From: Acetobacteraceae bacterium
GTDB lineage: Bacteria; Pseudomonadota; Alphaproteobacteria; Acetobacterales; Acetobacteraceae
DNA: 7,251 nt
Reading direction: 5' to 3'
NCBI GenBank assembly: GCA_947478535.1
Contig: CANJXD010000293.1
Span: 1-7,251, forward strand
Of this stretch, positions 1 to 6,850 are shown piece after piece. A program made the position numbers and the translations under genes. Position 1 is the first letter of the stretch. Each line of letters begins with the position of its first letter. The notes beneath the pieces are model-generated. The model saw only the letters and a list, made by a program, of their open reading frames with translations. It was not told the DNA's origin and made no database searches.

Positions 1-8
1 ACCCCGCC

Positions 9-16
9 CCTAGCGT
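9..16 (+). promoter_or_regulatory. Candidate -10 element upstream of hrcA
   Basis: The octamer CCTAGCGT lies 36 bases before the ATG at 53 and 81 bases before the ATG at 98. The same octamer occurs at 6873-6880, upstream of the other rightward gene, at a similar distance from its start codon. Alphaproteobacterial sigma-70 -10 boxes are often degenerate CTAnnn sequences, so this is a plausible core element. The matching -35 box would fall outside the window and cannot be checked. No CIRCE inverted repeat (TTAGCACTC-N9-GAGTGCTAA), the operator HrcA binds, is visible in the bases before hrcA. Confidence 0.22.
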
Positions 17-76
17 TTCCAGGCAAGAAATCACGGTCCGGGACACAACTTCATGGGTCCGATCACCAGACCGCCC

Positions 77-91
77 CGCCCCACCGGGGCG
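77..91 (+). promoter_or_regulatory. GC hairpin just before the hrcA ATG at 98
   Basis: CGCCCC (77-82) and GGGGCG (86-91) form a perfect 6-bp stem around a 3-base loop and end 6 bases before the ATG at 98. GGGG at 86-89 is the only Shine-Dalgarno-like stretch for that ATG, so in RNA the stem would hide it. If translation instead starts at the ATG at 53, the stem lies inside the coding region and has no initiation role. The inverted repeat is seen directly; any regulatory role is inference. Confidence 0.3.
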
Positions 92-97
92 CCCGCG

Positions 98-1156
98 ATG
101 AGCCATGCCGCCACCGCCGTTCCGGTGCCGCCTGGGCTCGACGACCGCAGCGCCGCGATCTTTCGCGAGCTGGTGGAGTTGTATGTGCAGACCGGGGAGC
201 CTGTTGGGTCCCGCACCCTGTCGCGGCGCCTGCCGCAGGCGCTTTCGCCGGCCACCATCCGCAATGTCATGGCGGATCTGGAAGACGCCGGCCTGCTCTA
301 TGCCCCGCATACCTCCGCCGGGCGGCTGCCGACCGAACGCGGGCTGCGGCTGTTCGTGGACGGGCTGCTGCAATTCGGCGCCCTCACGGAGGAGGAACGG
401 GACGCGATCGCCGCCCGCTGCGCCGCCGGCGGCCGGTCCTTGCAGGAAACGCTGGGGGAGGCCGGGCAGATGCTGTCGGGCTTGGCCGGTGCCGCCGGCC
501 TCGTCGTCGCGCCGAAGCGGGAAGCGCCGGTGCGGCATATCGAATTCGTGGCGCTCGGCGCCGGCCGCGCGCTGGTGGTGCTGGTGACGGCGGATGGCCA
601 GGTGGAGAACCGCGTCATCGAGGTGCCGGCGGGGCTTCCGCCTTCCGCCCTGCAGCAGGCCAGCAACTACCTCAACGCCCGCCTGTCCGGGCGCACGCTG
701 GATGAAACGCGGGGCAGCGTGGCGGATGACATCGCCGCCAACCGCACGGCGCTGGATGCGCTGACCCACCAGGTGATCGAGGCCGGGCTCGGCACCTGGT
801 CCGGCGGCAGCGGCGGCAGCCTGATCCTGCGCGGGCAGGCGAAGCTGTTGCAGAATGTGGACCATCTGCAGCGCGTGCAGGAAATCCAGGCGCTGTTCGA
901 ACGGCTGGAAGCGCAGGAGACGATGCTGCGGCTGCTGGACCTCGCCCAGCGCGGCGAAGGCGTGCAGATCTTCATCGGCGCCGAAAGCGGGCTGTTCGAC
1001 AGCGCCGGCCTTTCCATGGTGGTGGCGCCCTTCCGCAACGGGCAGGAGAAGATCGTCGGTGCCATCGGGGTGATCGGGCCGACGCGGATCAACTATGGGC
1101 GGATCATCCCCGTGGTGGACTATACGGCGCGGGTCATCGGGCGGCTGCTGGGGTAG
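98..1156 (+). CDS. hrcA: Heat-inducible transcription repressor HrcA
   Basis: HrcA is a cytoplasmic, GroEL-responsive repressor that binds CIRCE operators and limits chaperone transcription (groESL, and often dnaK-grpE) until heat stress. Numbered from the ATG at 98 (352 aa, usual family length), residues about 14-90 form the winged-helix DNA-binding region. It carries the hallmark SPATIRNVMADLEDAGLL (50-67) followed by PHTSAGRLPTERG (70-82). A GAF-like region with the inserted dimerization segment follows. The C-terminal signatures FIGAESGLFD (292-301) and GVIGPTRINYGR (324-335) are both present. An in-frame ATG at 53 would add 15 residues. I prefer 98 because the added stretch is proline-rich, contains a rare AGA codon, and relatives have short leaders before LDxRS. 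Neither start has a strong ribosome-binding site. The gene converges on glnD, so grpE, a common downstream partner, is not next to it. Confidence 0.95.
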   Translation: MSHAATAVPVPPGLDDRSAAIFRELVELYVQTGEPVGSRTLSRRLPQALSPATIRNVMADLEDAGLLYAPHTSAGRLPTERGLRLFVDGLLQFGALTEEERDAIAARCAAGGRSLQETLGEAGQMLSGLAGAAGLVVAPKREAPVRHIEFVALGAGRALVVLVTADGQVENRVIEVPAGLPPSALQQASNYLNARLSGRTLDETRGSVADDIAANRTALDALTHQVIEAGLGTWSGGSGGSLILRGQAKLLQNVDHLQRVQEIQALFERLEAQETMLRLLDLAQRGEGVQIFIGAESGLFDSAGLSMVVAPFRNGQEKIVGAIGVIGPTRINYGRIIPVVDYTARVIGRLLG

Positions 1157-1187
1157 CCTGGGGGGGTAGCCTGGGGGGGTACCCGGG
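1150..1187 (+). other. Candidate G-quadruplex across the hrcA stop codon
   Basis: Four G runs lie in order on the + strand: 1150-1153 (4 G), 1160-1166 (7 G), 1173-1179 (7 G) and 1185-1187 (3 G). The loops between them are 6, 6 and 5 bases. This meets the common G3+N1-7 intramolecular quadruplex pattern. It spans the TAG stop of hrcA (1154-1156) and would be present in hrcA mRNA and the non-template strand. The CCC at 1182-1184 could pair with a neighbouring G run and compete with quadruplex folding. The pattern is seen directly; folding and function (pausing, transcript end, mRNA stability) are inference. Confidence 0.45.
1154..1179. repeat. 13-bp perfect tandem duplication at the end of hrcA
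   Basis: The 13-base unit TAGCCTGGGGGGG occurs twice head to tail, at 1154-1166 and 1167-1179, with no mismatch. The first copy begins exactly with the TAG stop codon of hrcA. The second TAG is in another frame. Directly after the second copy come two overlapping palindromes, GGGTACCC (1177-1184) and TACCCGGGTA (1180-1189). Replication slippage on G runs is the simplest origin. Confidence 0.85.
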
Positions 1188-1230
1188 TAAGCTTTCTCCT
1201 GCGCTCAGACGCCGCGCGCCGGGTCCGCTA

Positions 1231-1270
1231 CGCCGGACTTCCGGCGGGCCGCAGGTCAATCCTTGCGGCC
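1231..1270. terminator. Two adjacent hairpins between convergent hrcA and glnD
   Basis: The first stem pairs CGCCGG (1231-1236) with CCGGCG (1241-1246) around a 4-base loop. The second starts at the next base: GGCCGCA (1247-1253) pairs with TGCGGCC (1264-1270), and one wobble plus one more G-C pair can extend it inward to a 6-base loop. They lie between the hrcA stop (1156) and the glnD stop (1278-1280), where a bidirectional terminator is expected. Neither has a T tract on either side, so a classical intrinsic terminator is not shown. Rho-assisted termination or 3'-end protection is possible. A competing stem (GTCCG 1223-1227 with CGGAC 1234-1238) also exists. Confidence 0.4.
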
Positions 1271-1277
1271 GTCGGTA

Positions 1278-4082
1278 TCACACCACCCGGACGCCCGATT
1301 CCCCCTGCATGTCCGGCGCGCCGAGCGCCACCAGCAGGGCGCTGCGCAGGGTGGCGAGCTTGCGGTCGTTCTCGACCTTCAGGCCGAACACGTCCTTCAC
1401 GTAGAAGACGTCCACCGCCCGCACGCCATAGGTCGTGATATGGGCGCTGGCGATCTGCAGCCCCTGGCCGCTGATCGCCGCGGTCACGGCATGCAGCAGC
1501 CCCGGCCGGTCCCGGCCATTCACTTCGATCACGGTGTGGGTGTTGCTGGCGTGGTTGTCGAGCACGACGCGCGGCGGGATGGTGACGGCGCGCAGCCGCG
1601 CGGGCTCCCGCCGCAGCTTGCCGATTTCCGTCTCCAGCCGCAGCCGGCCGGACAGCGACTGTTCGATCAGCACGGACAGCCGCGCCAGGCGGTGCGGCGC
1701 ATCGAAGGCGCCGCCAGCGGCGTCCTGCACCCAGAAGGTATCGAGCGCCATGCCATTGGTCATGGTGTGGATGCGGGCATCGACGATGGAAGCGCCCGCC
1801 ACGGCCAGCGCGCCGGCGATGCGGCTGAACAGGCCGGGATGGTCGGTGCAATAGACCGTCACCTCGGTGACGGAGCGCGCCTCGATGACGCGGGTGCGGA
1901 CGGTCAGCGGCGCCTGGTCGGACTCCGCGTCACGGATCATCTCGGCATGGCGGGCATGGGTGTCCGGGTCGAAGGACAGCCAGTAGCCGGGATAGCCGAG
2001 GCCGAGGAAGCGATCGACATCGGCCTTCGGCATCGTCTCCAGCAGCGAAGCCGCGGCGGCGCGGGCGCGGGCGACACGGGTGTCGCGCTCCGGCACGGAA
2101 AGCCCGCCGGCCAGCACTTCGGCGACGCGCCAGTACAATTCGCGCAGCAGCGTCGCCTTCCAGCCATTCCACACCTTCGGCCCCACCGCGCGCATATCGG
2201 CCACGGTCAGCACCAGCAGCAGGCGCAGCCGTTCCGGCGATTGCACGGTCTCCGCGATGTCGAGGATGGTCTTGGGGTCGTCGATATCGCGCTTGAAGGC
2301 GGTGGCGCTGATCAGCAGGTGGTTCAGCACGAGCCAGGAGACCGTTTCCGTCTCCTCCGGCGAAAGGCCGAGGCGCGGGCAGAGATCGAGTGCCACCTGC
2401 GCGCCCAATTCGCTGTGGTCCCCGCCACGGCCCTTGGCGATATCATGCAGCATCACCGCGACGTAGAGCGCGCGGCGGGACTGCACCTGGCCGATGAGCT
2501 CGGAGGCGACCGGCGCGATCTCGTTCAGTTCGTTGCGTTCCAGCGCGCAGAGCACGCCGATCGCCTCGATCGTGTGCTCCTCCACGGTGAAGACGTGGTA
2601 GGTGTCGAACTGCATCAGGCCGACGATGCGCGCCCAGTCCGGCATGTAGCGGGACAGGAATCCCACCTCGTTCAGCACCCGCATCCAGCGGGCCGAATCC
2701 TTGCCCGTCAGCAGGTCGAGGAACAGGGCGCTGGCGGCCTGGTCATCCCGCAGTTGCACGGCGTAGCGCGCATTGCGGATCAGCGCGCGATGCGCCAGCG
2801 GGTGGATTTCCAACCCCCGGTCCCGCGCGGCACGGACGAGGCGGAGCATGATGGCCGGGTCTTCCGCCACCTGGCGATCCGGCGCGAACAGCACCTTGCC
2901 ATCGGCCAGCGCCATGCCGGCCTGGGACAGCGCGGCGTCGCCGGCCGGCACCACGGCGGGCGGGCCGAGCGCCGCGCGTTCGATCGCGGGTTCCAGCAGC
3001 CGGGTCAGCCGCACCACGTCCCGCGCCGTCAGGAACAGGTGCTTCATGAAGCGCTCGACGCCGTCCTGCACGCCATGCCGGGTGTAGCCCATGCGGGCGC
3101 CGACCACGGGTTGCAGGTCGAAGGTCAGGCGTTCCTCGGCGCGGCCGGTGACGTAGTGGAGGTGAAAGCGCACGGTCCACAGGAAATTCCAGGCGCGGCG
3201 GATGCTGCGCGCTTCCTGCGGCGTCAGCAGCCCGCCGCCGGGGCTGTCCGGGCCCACCAGTTCCGGCATGCGCTGCACGCCGAAGGCATGCCGGGCGAGC
3301 CAGTAGAGCGTCTGCAGGTCGCGCAGCCCGCCGCGGCCTTCCTTGACGTGCGGTTCCACCAGGTAGGGGCTGTCGCCATAGCGGGCGTGGCGCGCCGTCC
3401 GTTCGGCGCGCTTGGCGGCGAGGAAGGGGCCGAGGCCACTGGACCGGCGGGCGGCGAGAAAGGCTTCGTCGAAGCGTTCATAGACGGCGCGGTTGCCGGC
3501 CAGGAAGCGGGCATCGATCAGCGCCGTCTGGATGGTGACGTCGCCCTTCGCGTCCTCGATACATTCGGGGATGGTCCGGGTGGCGTGGCCGACCTTCAGG
3601 CCGAGATCCCACAGCAGGTACAGCAGGAATTCCACCGCCCGCCTGCCCTGCGGGCCGAGCGGCGCATCCGACAGGAACAGCAGGTCGATGTCGGAATAGG
3701 GCGCCAGCACGCCGCGGCCGTAGCCGCCCGTCGCGATCAGGGCGAAGGTCGGCTCGCCGGGCGTGGGGGTTTCCTCCGCCAGGCTGGCGGCCAGGGTGTA
3801 GGTGTGGATGGCGGCGACGATGCCATCGGTCAGTGCCGCCAGCCATCGCGCGGCGCCGAGGCCCGAGAGGTCATGCGCCTCGAAGGCGCGTTGCACCCGG
3901 CCCTGGATGCGACCGAGTTGTCGGCGCAACAGGCCCAGCGCGACATCGCGCGCAACAGGCCGACCACCCCCGACGAGCCCCGCGATCAGGTCCGGCAGGA
4001 CCTCCGGTGGCTCGGAAGGCGGCAATGCGGGGGGCTCCGTCGGCGTGGACGGTTGACCAAGGCTCACTCTCATCCCTGTCAC
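1278..4082 (-). CDS. glnD: Bifunctional [protein-PII] uridylyltransferase / uridylyl-removing enzyme GlnD
   Basis: GlnD is the cytoplasmic glutamine sensor of nitrogen control. It adds UMP to PII proteins (GlnB/GlnK) when glutamine is low and removes it when glutamine is high. The 934-aa product matches the family length and order. The nucleotidyltransferase domain has GGYGR (119-123) and SDID (130-133), with D131 and D133 as expected metal ligands. The family segment KEGRGGLRDLQ lies at 247-257. The HD hydrolase domain has H503, HDIAKGRGGDHS (546-557), NH at 587-588 and D629. Two C-terminal ACT domains begin near 741 (CTDHPGLFSRIAGAL) and 849 (GRDRPGLLHAV). Both catalytic centres therefore look intact. 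The N-terminus (about 11-30) is Pro/Thr/Ser-rich and probably disordered. The GTG start at 4082 overlaps the mutS stop; an in-frame ATG at 4073 is an alternative, with no properly spaced ribosome-binding site. The gene ends in TGA, convergent with hrcA. Confidence 0.96.
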   Translation of the reverse strand: MTGMRVSLGQPSTPTEPPALPPSEPPEVLPDLIAGLVGGGRPVARDVALGLLRRQLGRIQGRVQRAFEAHDLSGLGAARWLAALTDGIVAAIHTYTLAASLAEETPTPGEPTFALIATGGYGRGVLAPYSDIDLLFLSDAPLGPQGRRAVEFLLYLLWDLGLKVGHATRTIPECIEDAKGDVTIQTALIDARFLAGNRAVYERFDEAFLAARRSSGLGPFLAAKRAERTARHARYGDSPYLVEPHVKEGRGGLRDLQTLYWLARHAFGVQRMPELVGPDSPGGGLLTPQEARSIRRAWNFLWTVRFHLHYVTGRAEERLTFDLQPVVGARMGYTRHGVQDGVERFMKHLFLTARDVVRLTRLLEPAIERAALGPPAVVPAGDAALSQAGMALADGKVLFAPDRQVAEDPAIMLRLVRAARDRGLEIHPLAHRALIRNARYAVQLRDDQAASALFLDLLTGKDSARWMRVLNEVGFLSRYMPDWARIVGLMQFDTYHVFTVEEHTIEAIGVLCALERNELNEIAPVASELIGQVQSRRALYVAVMLHDIAKGRGGDHSELGAQVALDLCPRLGLSPEETETVSWLVLNHLLISATAFKRDIDDPKTILDIAETVQSPERLRLLLVLTVADMRAVGPKVWNGWKATLLRELYWRVAEVLAGGLSVPERDTRVARARAAAASLLETMPKADVDRFLGLGYPGYWLSFDPDTHARHAEMIRDAESDQAPLTVRTRVIEARSVTEVTVYCTDHPGLFSRIAGALAVAGASIVDARIHTMTNGMALDTFWVQDAAGGAFDAPHRLARLSVLIEQSLSGRLRLETEIGKLRREPARLRAVTIPPRVVLDNHASNTHTVIEVNGRDRPGLLHAVTAAISGQGLQIASAHITTYGVRAVDVFYVKDVFGLKVENDRKLATLRSALLVALGAPDMQGESGVRVV

Positions 4083-4098
4083 ACTATCGTGTCACCTT
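4079..4098 (-). promoter_or_regulatory. GTGA stop/start overlap and ribosome-binding site joining mutS to glnD
   Basis: On the minus strand the mutS TGA (4081-4079) shares bases with the glnD GTG (4082-4080), giving a GTGA junction. An AAGGTG Shine-Dalgarno-like sequence (4098-4093) inside the last mutS codons lies 10 bases before this GTG. The alternative ATG at 4073 is preceded directly by ACAGGG with no spacer, a poor arrangement. Together these favour the GTG start and translational coupling of glnD to mutS. Confidence 0.6.
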
Positions 4099-6805
4099 GC
4101 GCTGTAACAGGGTTCTCGTGTTGCGCTGCGGTAACTTCCTCTGCTTCCCCTTCGGCGGCGAGCGATTTGAGGTGATAGAGCGCTTCCTGCGCCTCCCTCG
4201 GGGACAGTGCATCCAGGTCGAGCGCCGCCAGTGCCGCGGCAATCGGAGAGCGTGGGGCGGCGGGTTTCGGCACGCGCTGGGCAAAAAGCGGCAATTCCTC
4301 GGCCAGCGTATCCTGCCCGGAACTGCGGGCGCGGGCTTCGAGAGCCGCCAGCACCTGCCCGGCGCGGGCCAGCACCGGGCGCGGCACGCCGGCAAGGCGG
4401 GCGACATGGACGCCCCAGCTGCGCTCGGAGGCACCAGGGCCCACCAGATGCTGGAACACCACCTCCCCCCGCCATTCCCGCACCTTCATGGAGGCGAGGG
4501 CCACTTCGGGCAGGCGGCCGGCCAGCGCCGTCAGTTCATGAAAATGGGTGGCGAAGATGGCGCGGCAGCGGATGCGGTCATGCAGCGCCTCCAGCACCGC
4601 CCAGGCGATGGCCAGGCCATCCCAGGTCGCGGTGCCGCGCCCGACCTCATCCAGGACCACCAGGGACCGGTTCGTCGCCTGGTTCAGGATGGCGGCGGTC
4701 TCCGCCATCTCGACCATGAAGGTCGAACGGCCGCCGGCGATATCATCCCCCCCGCCGACACGGCTGAACAGCCGGTCCACCAGCCCGATGCGGGCCGATT
4801 GCGCCGGCACGAACAGCCCGGCCTGGGCGAGCACCACCATCAGCGCGTTCTGCCGCAGCCAGGTGGATTTGCCCGCCATGTTCGGCCCCGTCAGCAGGCA
4901 GAGCCGGTGGCCAGGGGAAAGGTCGCAGTCATTCGGCACGAAGGCGGGGCCGCGGGCGCGCTTCTGCACGGCTTCCACCACGGGGTGGCGGCCGCCGATG
5001 ATGGCGAAGTCCGCGCGCTCCGTCAGTTCGGGCCGGCACCAGCCGCCCTCCGCCGCCAGTGTCGCGGCGGCGCCGTGGACATCGATCTCCGCCAGCGCCC
5101 GCGCCGCCTCCGCGATCGCGTTGCCGGCGCCGAGCGCCAGGCGCTTGAGATGGGCGATGCAGGCGCGTTCCCGCGCGCCGGCGCGTTCGCCCGCTTCCGC
5201 CACCTTCCGATCCAGCTCCGCCAGCGCGGCGCAGGTGAAGCGGACGGCGTTCGCCATGGTCTGGCGGTGGATGGGGGACAGTGGCTGCCCGGGCGGGACG
5301 GGCGGCGCGCGCAGCAGCTTCTCCGCCGGCGCAGCCGGCACTTCGGCCAGGAAGCCGAATTGCTGGTGGTGGCGGATCTTGAGGCTGGCGACCCCCCAGG
5401 CCTGCACCAGATCCGCCTGCAACGCCGCGATGGCATCCCGCGCGCCGTCGCGGAGGCGCCGCAGGCCATCGAGCTCCCCGTCATAGCCGGCGGCGATGAC
5501 GCCCCCATCCTCCAGCCGCGCCGGCAGTTTTTCCAGGTTGAGCGCGCGGCCGAATTCCTGTTCGAGCGACGGGTCCAGCGCCAGCGCATCCCGCGCCCGG
5601 GCGATCAGCGGCGGGGCCGGCAGGGCTGCGGCACCAATCGCCGCGGTGACGGTCTGCGCCAGCCGCAACCCCGCCAGCAGCGCGCCGAGGTCGCGCGGGG
5701 CGAAACGGTCCAGCGCCAGGCGGGCCAGGGCACGGGCCATGTCCGGCGCGCCCTTCAGCGCGGCGCGCAGCGATGCCCGTGTCGCCTCCGCCCCCAGCAG
5801 GAAGGCCACCGCATCATGCCGGGCAGCAACGCCGGCTTCCTCGGCCAGCGGCGCGGAAAGCCGGGCCGCGAGTTCGCGGGCGCCGGCGGCGGTCAGCGTG
5901 CGGTCCACCGCCGCGAACAGCGTCGCCTGGTCGCCGCCGCGCTGGTCCCGCAGGATCTCGAGGCTGCGGCGCGTCGCGGCATCCAGCGTCAGCGTCCCCG
6001 CGGCACCCCCCTGCGGGCGAGGCGGGTCGAGGCGCGGCAGGGCGCCGGCCTGGGTTTCCCGCACATAGGACAGCGCGAGGGCGGCGGCGGCCAATTCGGC
6101 GTCCGTGAAGCGGCCGAAGCCTTCCAGAGTCGCGACGCCGAAGGCCTCCCGCAGCAGTCTTGCCGGGTCCCGCGGCGCGGCGCGTTCGGCGATGCGGCCG
6201 GTCAGGCGCTGGGCGAGTTCCGGCAGTTCCGACAAGGGCCGCGGCGCCACGGCTTCCACCGGTTCGATCCGCGCGAGCAGGGCGGAGAAATCGGCGCGCG
6301 GCAGGGCCATGGTCTCGAACCCGCCGGTCGAGACATCGAGCCAGGCGCAGGCGAACGCCTCCCCCACCTCCGCCAGCGCGATCAGCCAGGTGGGGCGGGA
6401 GGCATCGAGCAGCCCTTCCTCCGTGACGGTGGAAGGGGTGACGACGCGGACGACCTCCCGCCGGATGGTGGTGGCCTTGCGGGCCTTGGCCTGTTCCGGC
6501 GTCTCCATCTGGTCGCAGACGGCAACCCGGAAGCCAGCGCGGATCAGCCGGGCGAGGTAGGCTTCCCAGGCATGGACCGGCACGCCGGCCATCGGCACGG
6601 GCTGGCCCCGATGTTCTCCGCGATGGGCGACGGCGATATCCAGCACCGGCGCGGCGCGTTCGGCATCGTCGAAGAACAGCTCGAAGAAGTCGCCCATGCG
6701 GAAGAAGACCACCGCATCCGGATGCGCGGCCTTGGCGACGAACCACTGCGCCAGCGCGGGCGTGGCACCTTCGGCCGGGGGAATGCGGTCGGCGGGACGA
6801 TCCAT
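4079..6805 (-). CDS. mutS: DNA mismatch repair protein MutS
   Basis: MutS recognises mispairs and small loops in newly replicated DNA and, through ATP-driven clamp formation, recruits MutL. The 908-aa product is full length. The N-terminal mismatch-binding domain carries GDFFELF (38-44), giving the F40-x-E42 wedge motif. Connector, core/lever and clamp regions follow (about 135-575). The ATPase domain has Walker A TGPNMAGKST (639-648), the signature DDIAGGRSTFMVEM (687-700), Walker B VVLDEVGRGT (716-725, D719/E720) and the His loop FATHFHEL (751-758). The tail has ELPLF (837-841), resembling a beta-clamp-binding motif, and an LSPREAQEALYHLKSL helix (867-882) typical of the oligomerization end. 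Residues 684-686 are GGG where many MutS proteins read GA followed by a small residue. The ATG at 6805 is supported by AGGAA 6 bases upstream. The gene overlaps glnD by 4 bases and probably heads an operon. Confidence 0.97.
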   Translation of the reverse strand: MDRPADRIPPAEGATPALAQWFVAKAAHPDAVVFFRMGDFFELFFDDAERAAPVLDIAVAHRGEHRGQPVPMAGVPVHAWEAYLARLIRAGFRVAVCDQMETPEQAKARKATTIRREVVRVVTPSTVTEEGLLDASRPTWLIALAEVGEAFACAWLDVSTGGFETMALPRADFSALLARIEPVEAVAPRPLSELPELAQRLTGRIAERAAPRDPARLLREAFGVATLEGFGRFTDAELAAAALALSYVRETQAGALPRLDPPRPQGGAAGTLTLDAATRRSLEILRDQRGGDQATLFAAVDRTLTAAGARELAARLSAPLAEEAGVAARHDAVAFLLGAEATRASLRAALKGAPDMARALARLALDRFAPRDLGALLAGLRLAQTVTAAIGAAALPAPPLIARARDALALDPSLEQEFGRALNLEKLPARLEDGGVIAAGYDGELDGLRRLRDGARDAIAALQADLVQAWGVASLKIRHHQQFGFLAEVPAAPAEKLLRAPPVPPGQPLSPIHRQTMANAVRFTCAALAELDRKVAEAGERAGARERACIAHLKRLALGAGNAIAEAARALAEIDVHGAAATLAAEGGWCRPELTERADFAIIGGRHPVVEAVQKRARGPAFVPNDCDLSPGHRLCLLTGPNMAGKSTWLRQNALMVVLAQAGLFVPAQSARIGLVDRLFSRVGGGDDIAGGRSTFMVEMAETAAILNQATNRSLVVLDEVGRGTATWDGLAIAWAVLEALHDRIRCRAIFATHFHELTALAGRLPEVALASMKVREWRGEVVFQHLVGPGASERSWGVHVARLAGVPRPVLARAGQVLAALEARARSSGQDTLAEELPLFAQRVPKPAAPRSPIAAALAALDLDALSPREAQEALYHLKSLAAEGEAEEVTAAQHENPVTAQGDTIV

Positions 6806-6811
6806 GCCGGA

Positions 6812-6816
6812 TTCCT
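6812..6816 (-). promoter_or_regulatory. mutS ribosome-binding site
   Basis: AGGAA on the minus strand lies 6 bases before the mutS ATG (6805-6803), a good match and spacing. It supports this start, which also puts the conserved N-terminal motif at the usual distance from the first Met. No convincing -35/-10 pair for mutS is visible: a CTAGGA here would put transcription start almost on the ATG and uses the same bases as the ribosome-binding site. Confidence 0.65.
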
Positions 6817-6825
6817 AGAGCGCGC

Positions 6826-6850
6826 GCCGCGCCCTGTCGAACGGCGCGGC
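6826..6850. repeat. Perfect 8-bp inverted repeat upstream of mutS
   Basis: GCCGCGCC (6826-6833) and GGCGCGGC (6843-6850) are exact inverted copies around a 9-base spacer, 21-45 bases before the mutS ATG. The element could be a hairpin in the mutS leader RNA or an operator in the divergent promoter region. There is no T tract on either side, so an intrinsic terminator is unlikely. The symmetry is seen directly; function is unknown, and such repeats are more likely by chance in very GC-rich DNA. Confidence 0.5.

Noticed and set aside
53..97. N-terminal extension of HrcA from the ATG at 53
   Set aside because: Not fully excluded, but the 15 extra residues are Pro-rich with a rare AGA codon, lack a good ribosome-binding site and exceed the usual leader before LDxRS. 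The ATG at 98 is preferred.
1..97. CIRCE operator for HrcA autoregulation
   Set aside because: No TTAGCACTC-N9-GAGTGCTAA-like repeat is present in the bases seen; one could still lie left of the window.
1263..4175. A 970-codon open frame on the + strand, antisense to all of glnD
   Set aside because: GlnD is certain on the other strand. The antisense product is rich in Gly, Arg, His, Gln and Ala with no recognisable domain, as expected for the mirror of GC-biased codons. There is no ribosome-binding site or promoter support.
6811..6839. mutS promoter from TTCGAC and CTAGGA with 17-base spacing on the minus strand
   Set aside because: The -35 is a poor match. The -10 would put the transcript start at or next to the ATG, and it uses the bases of the AGGAA ribosome-binding site.
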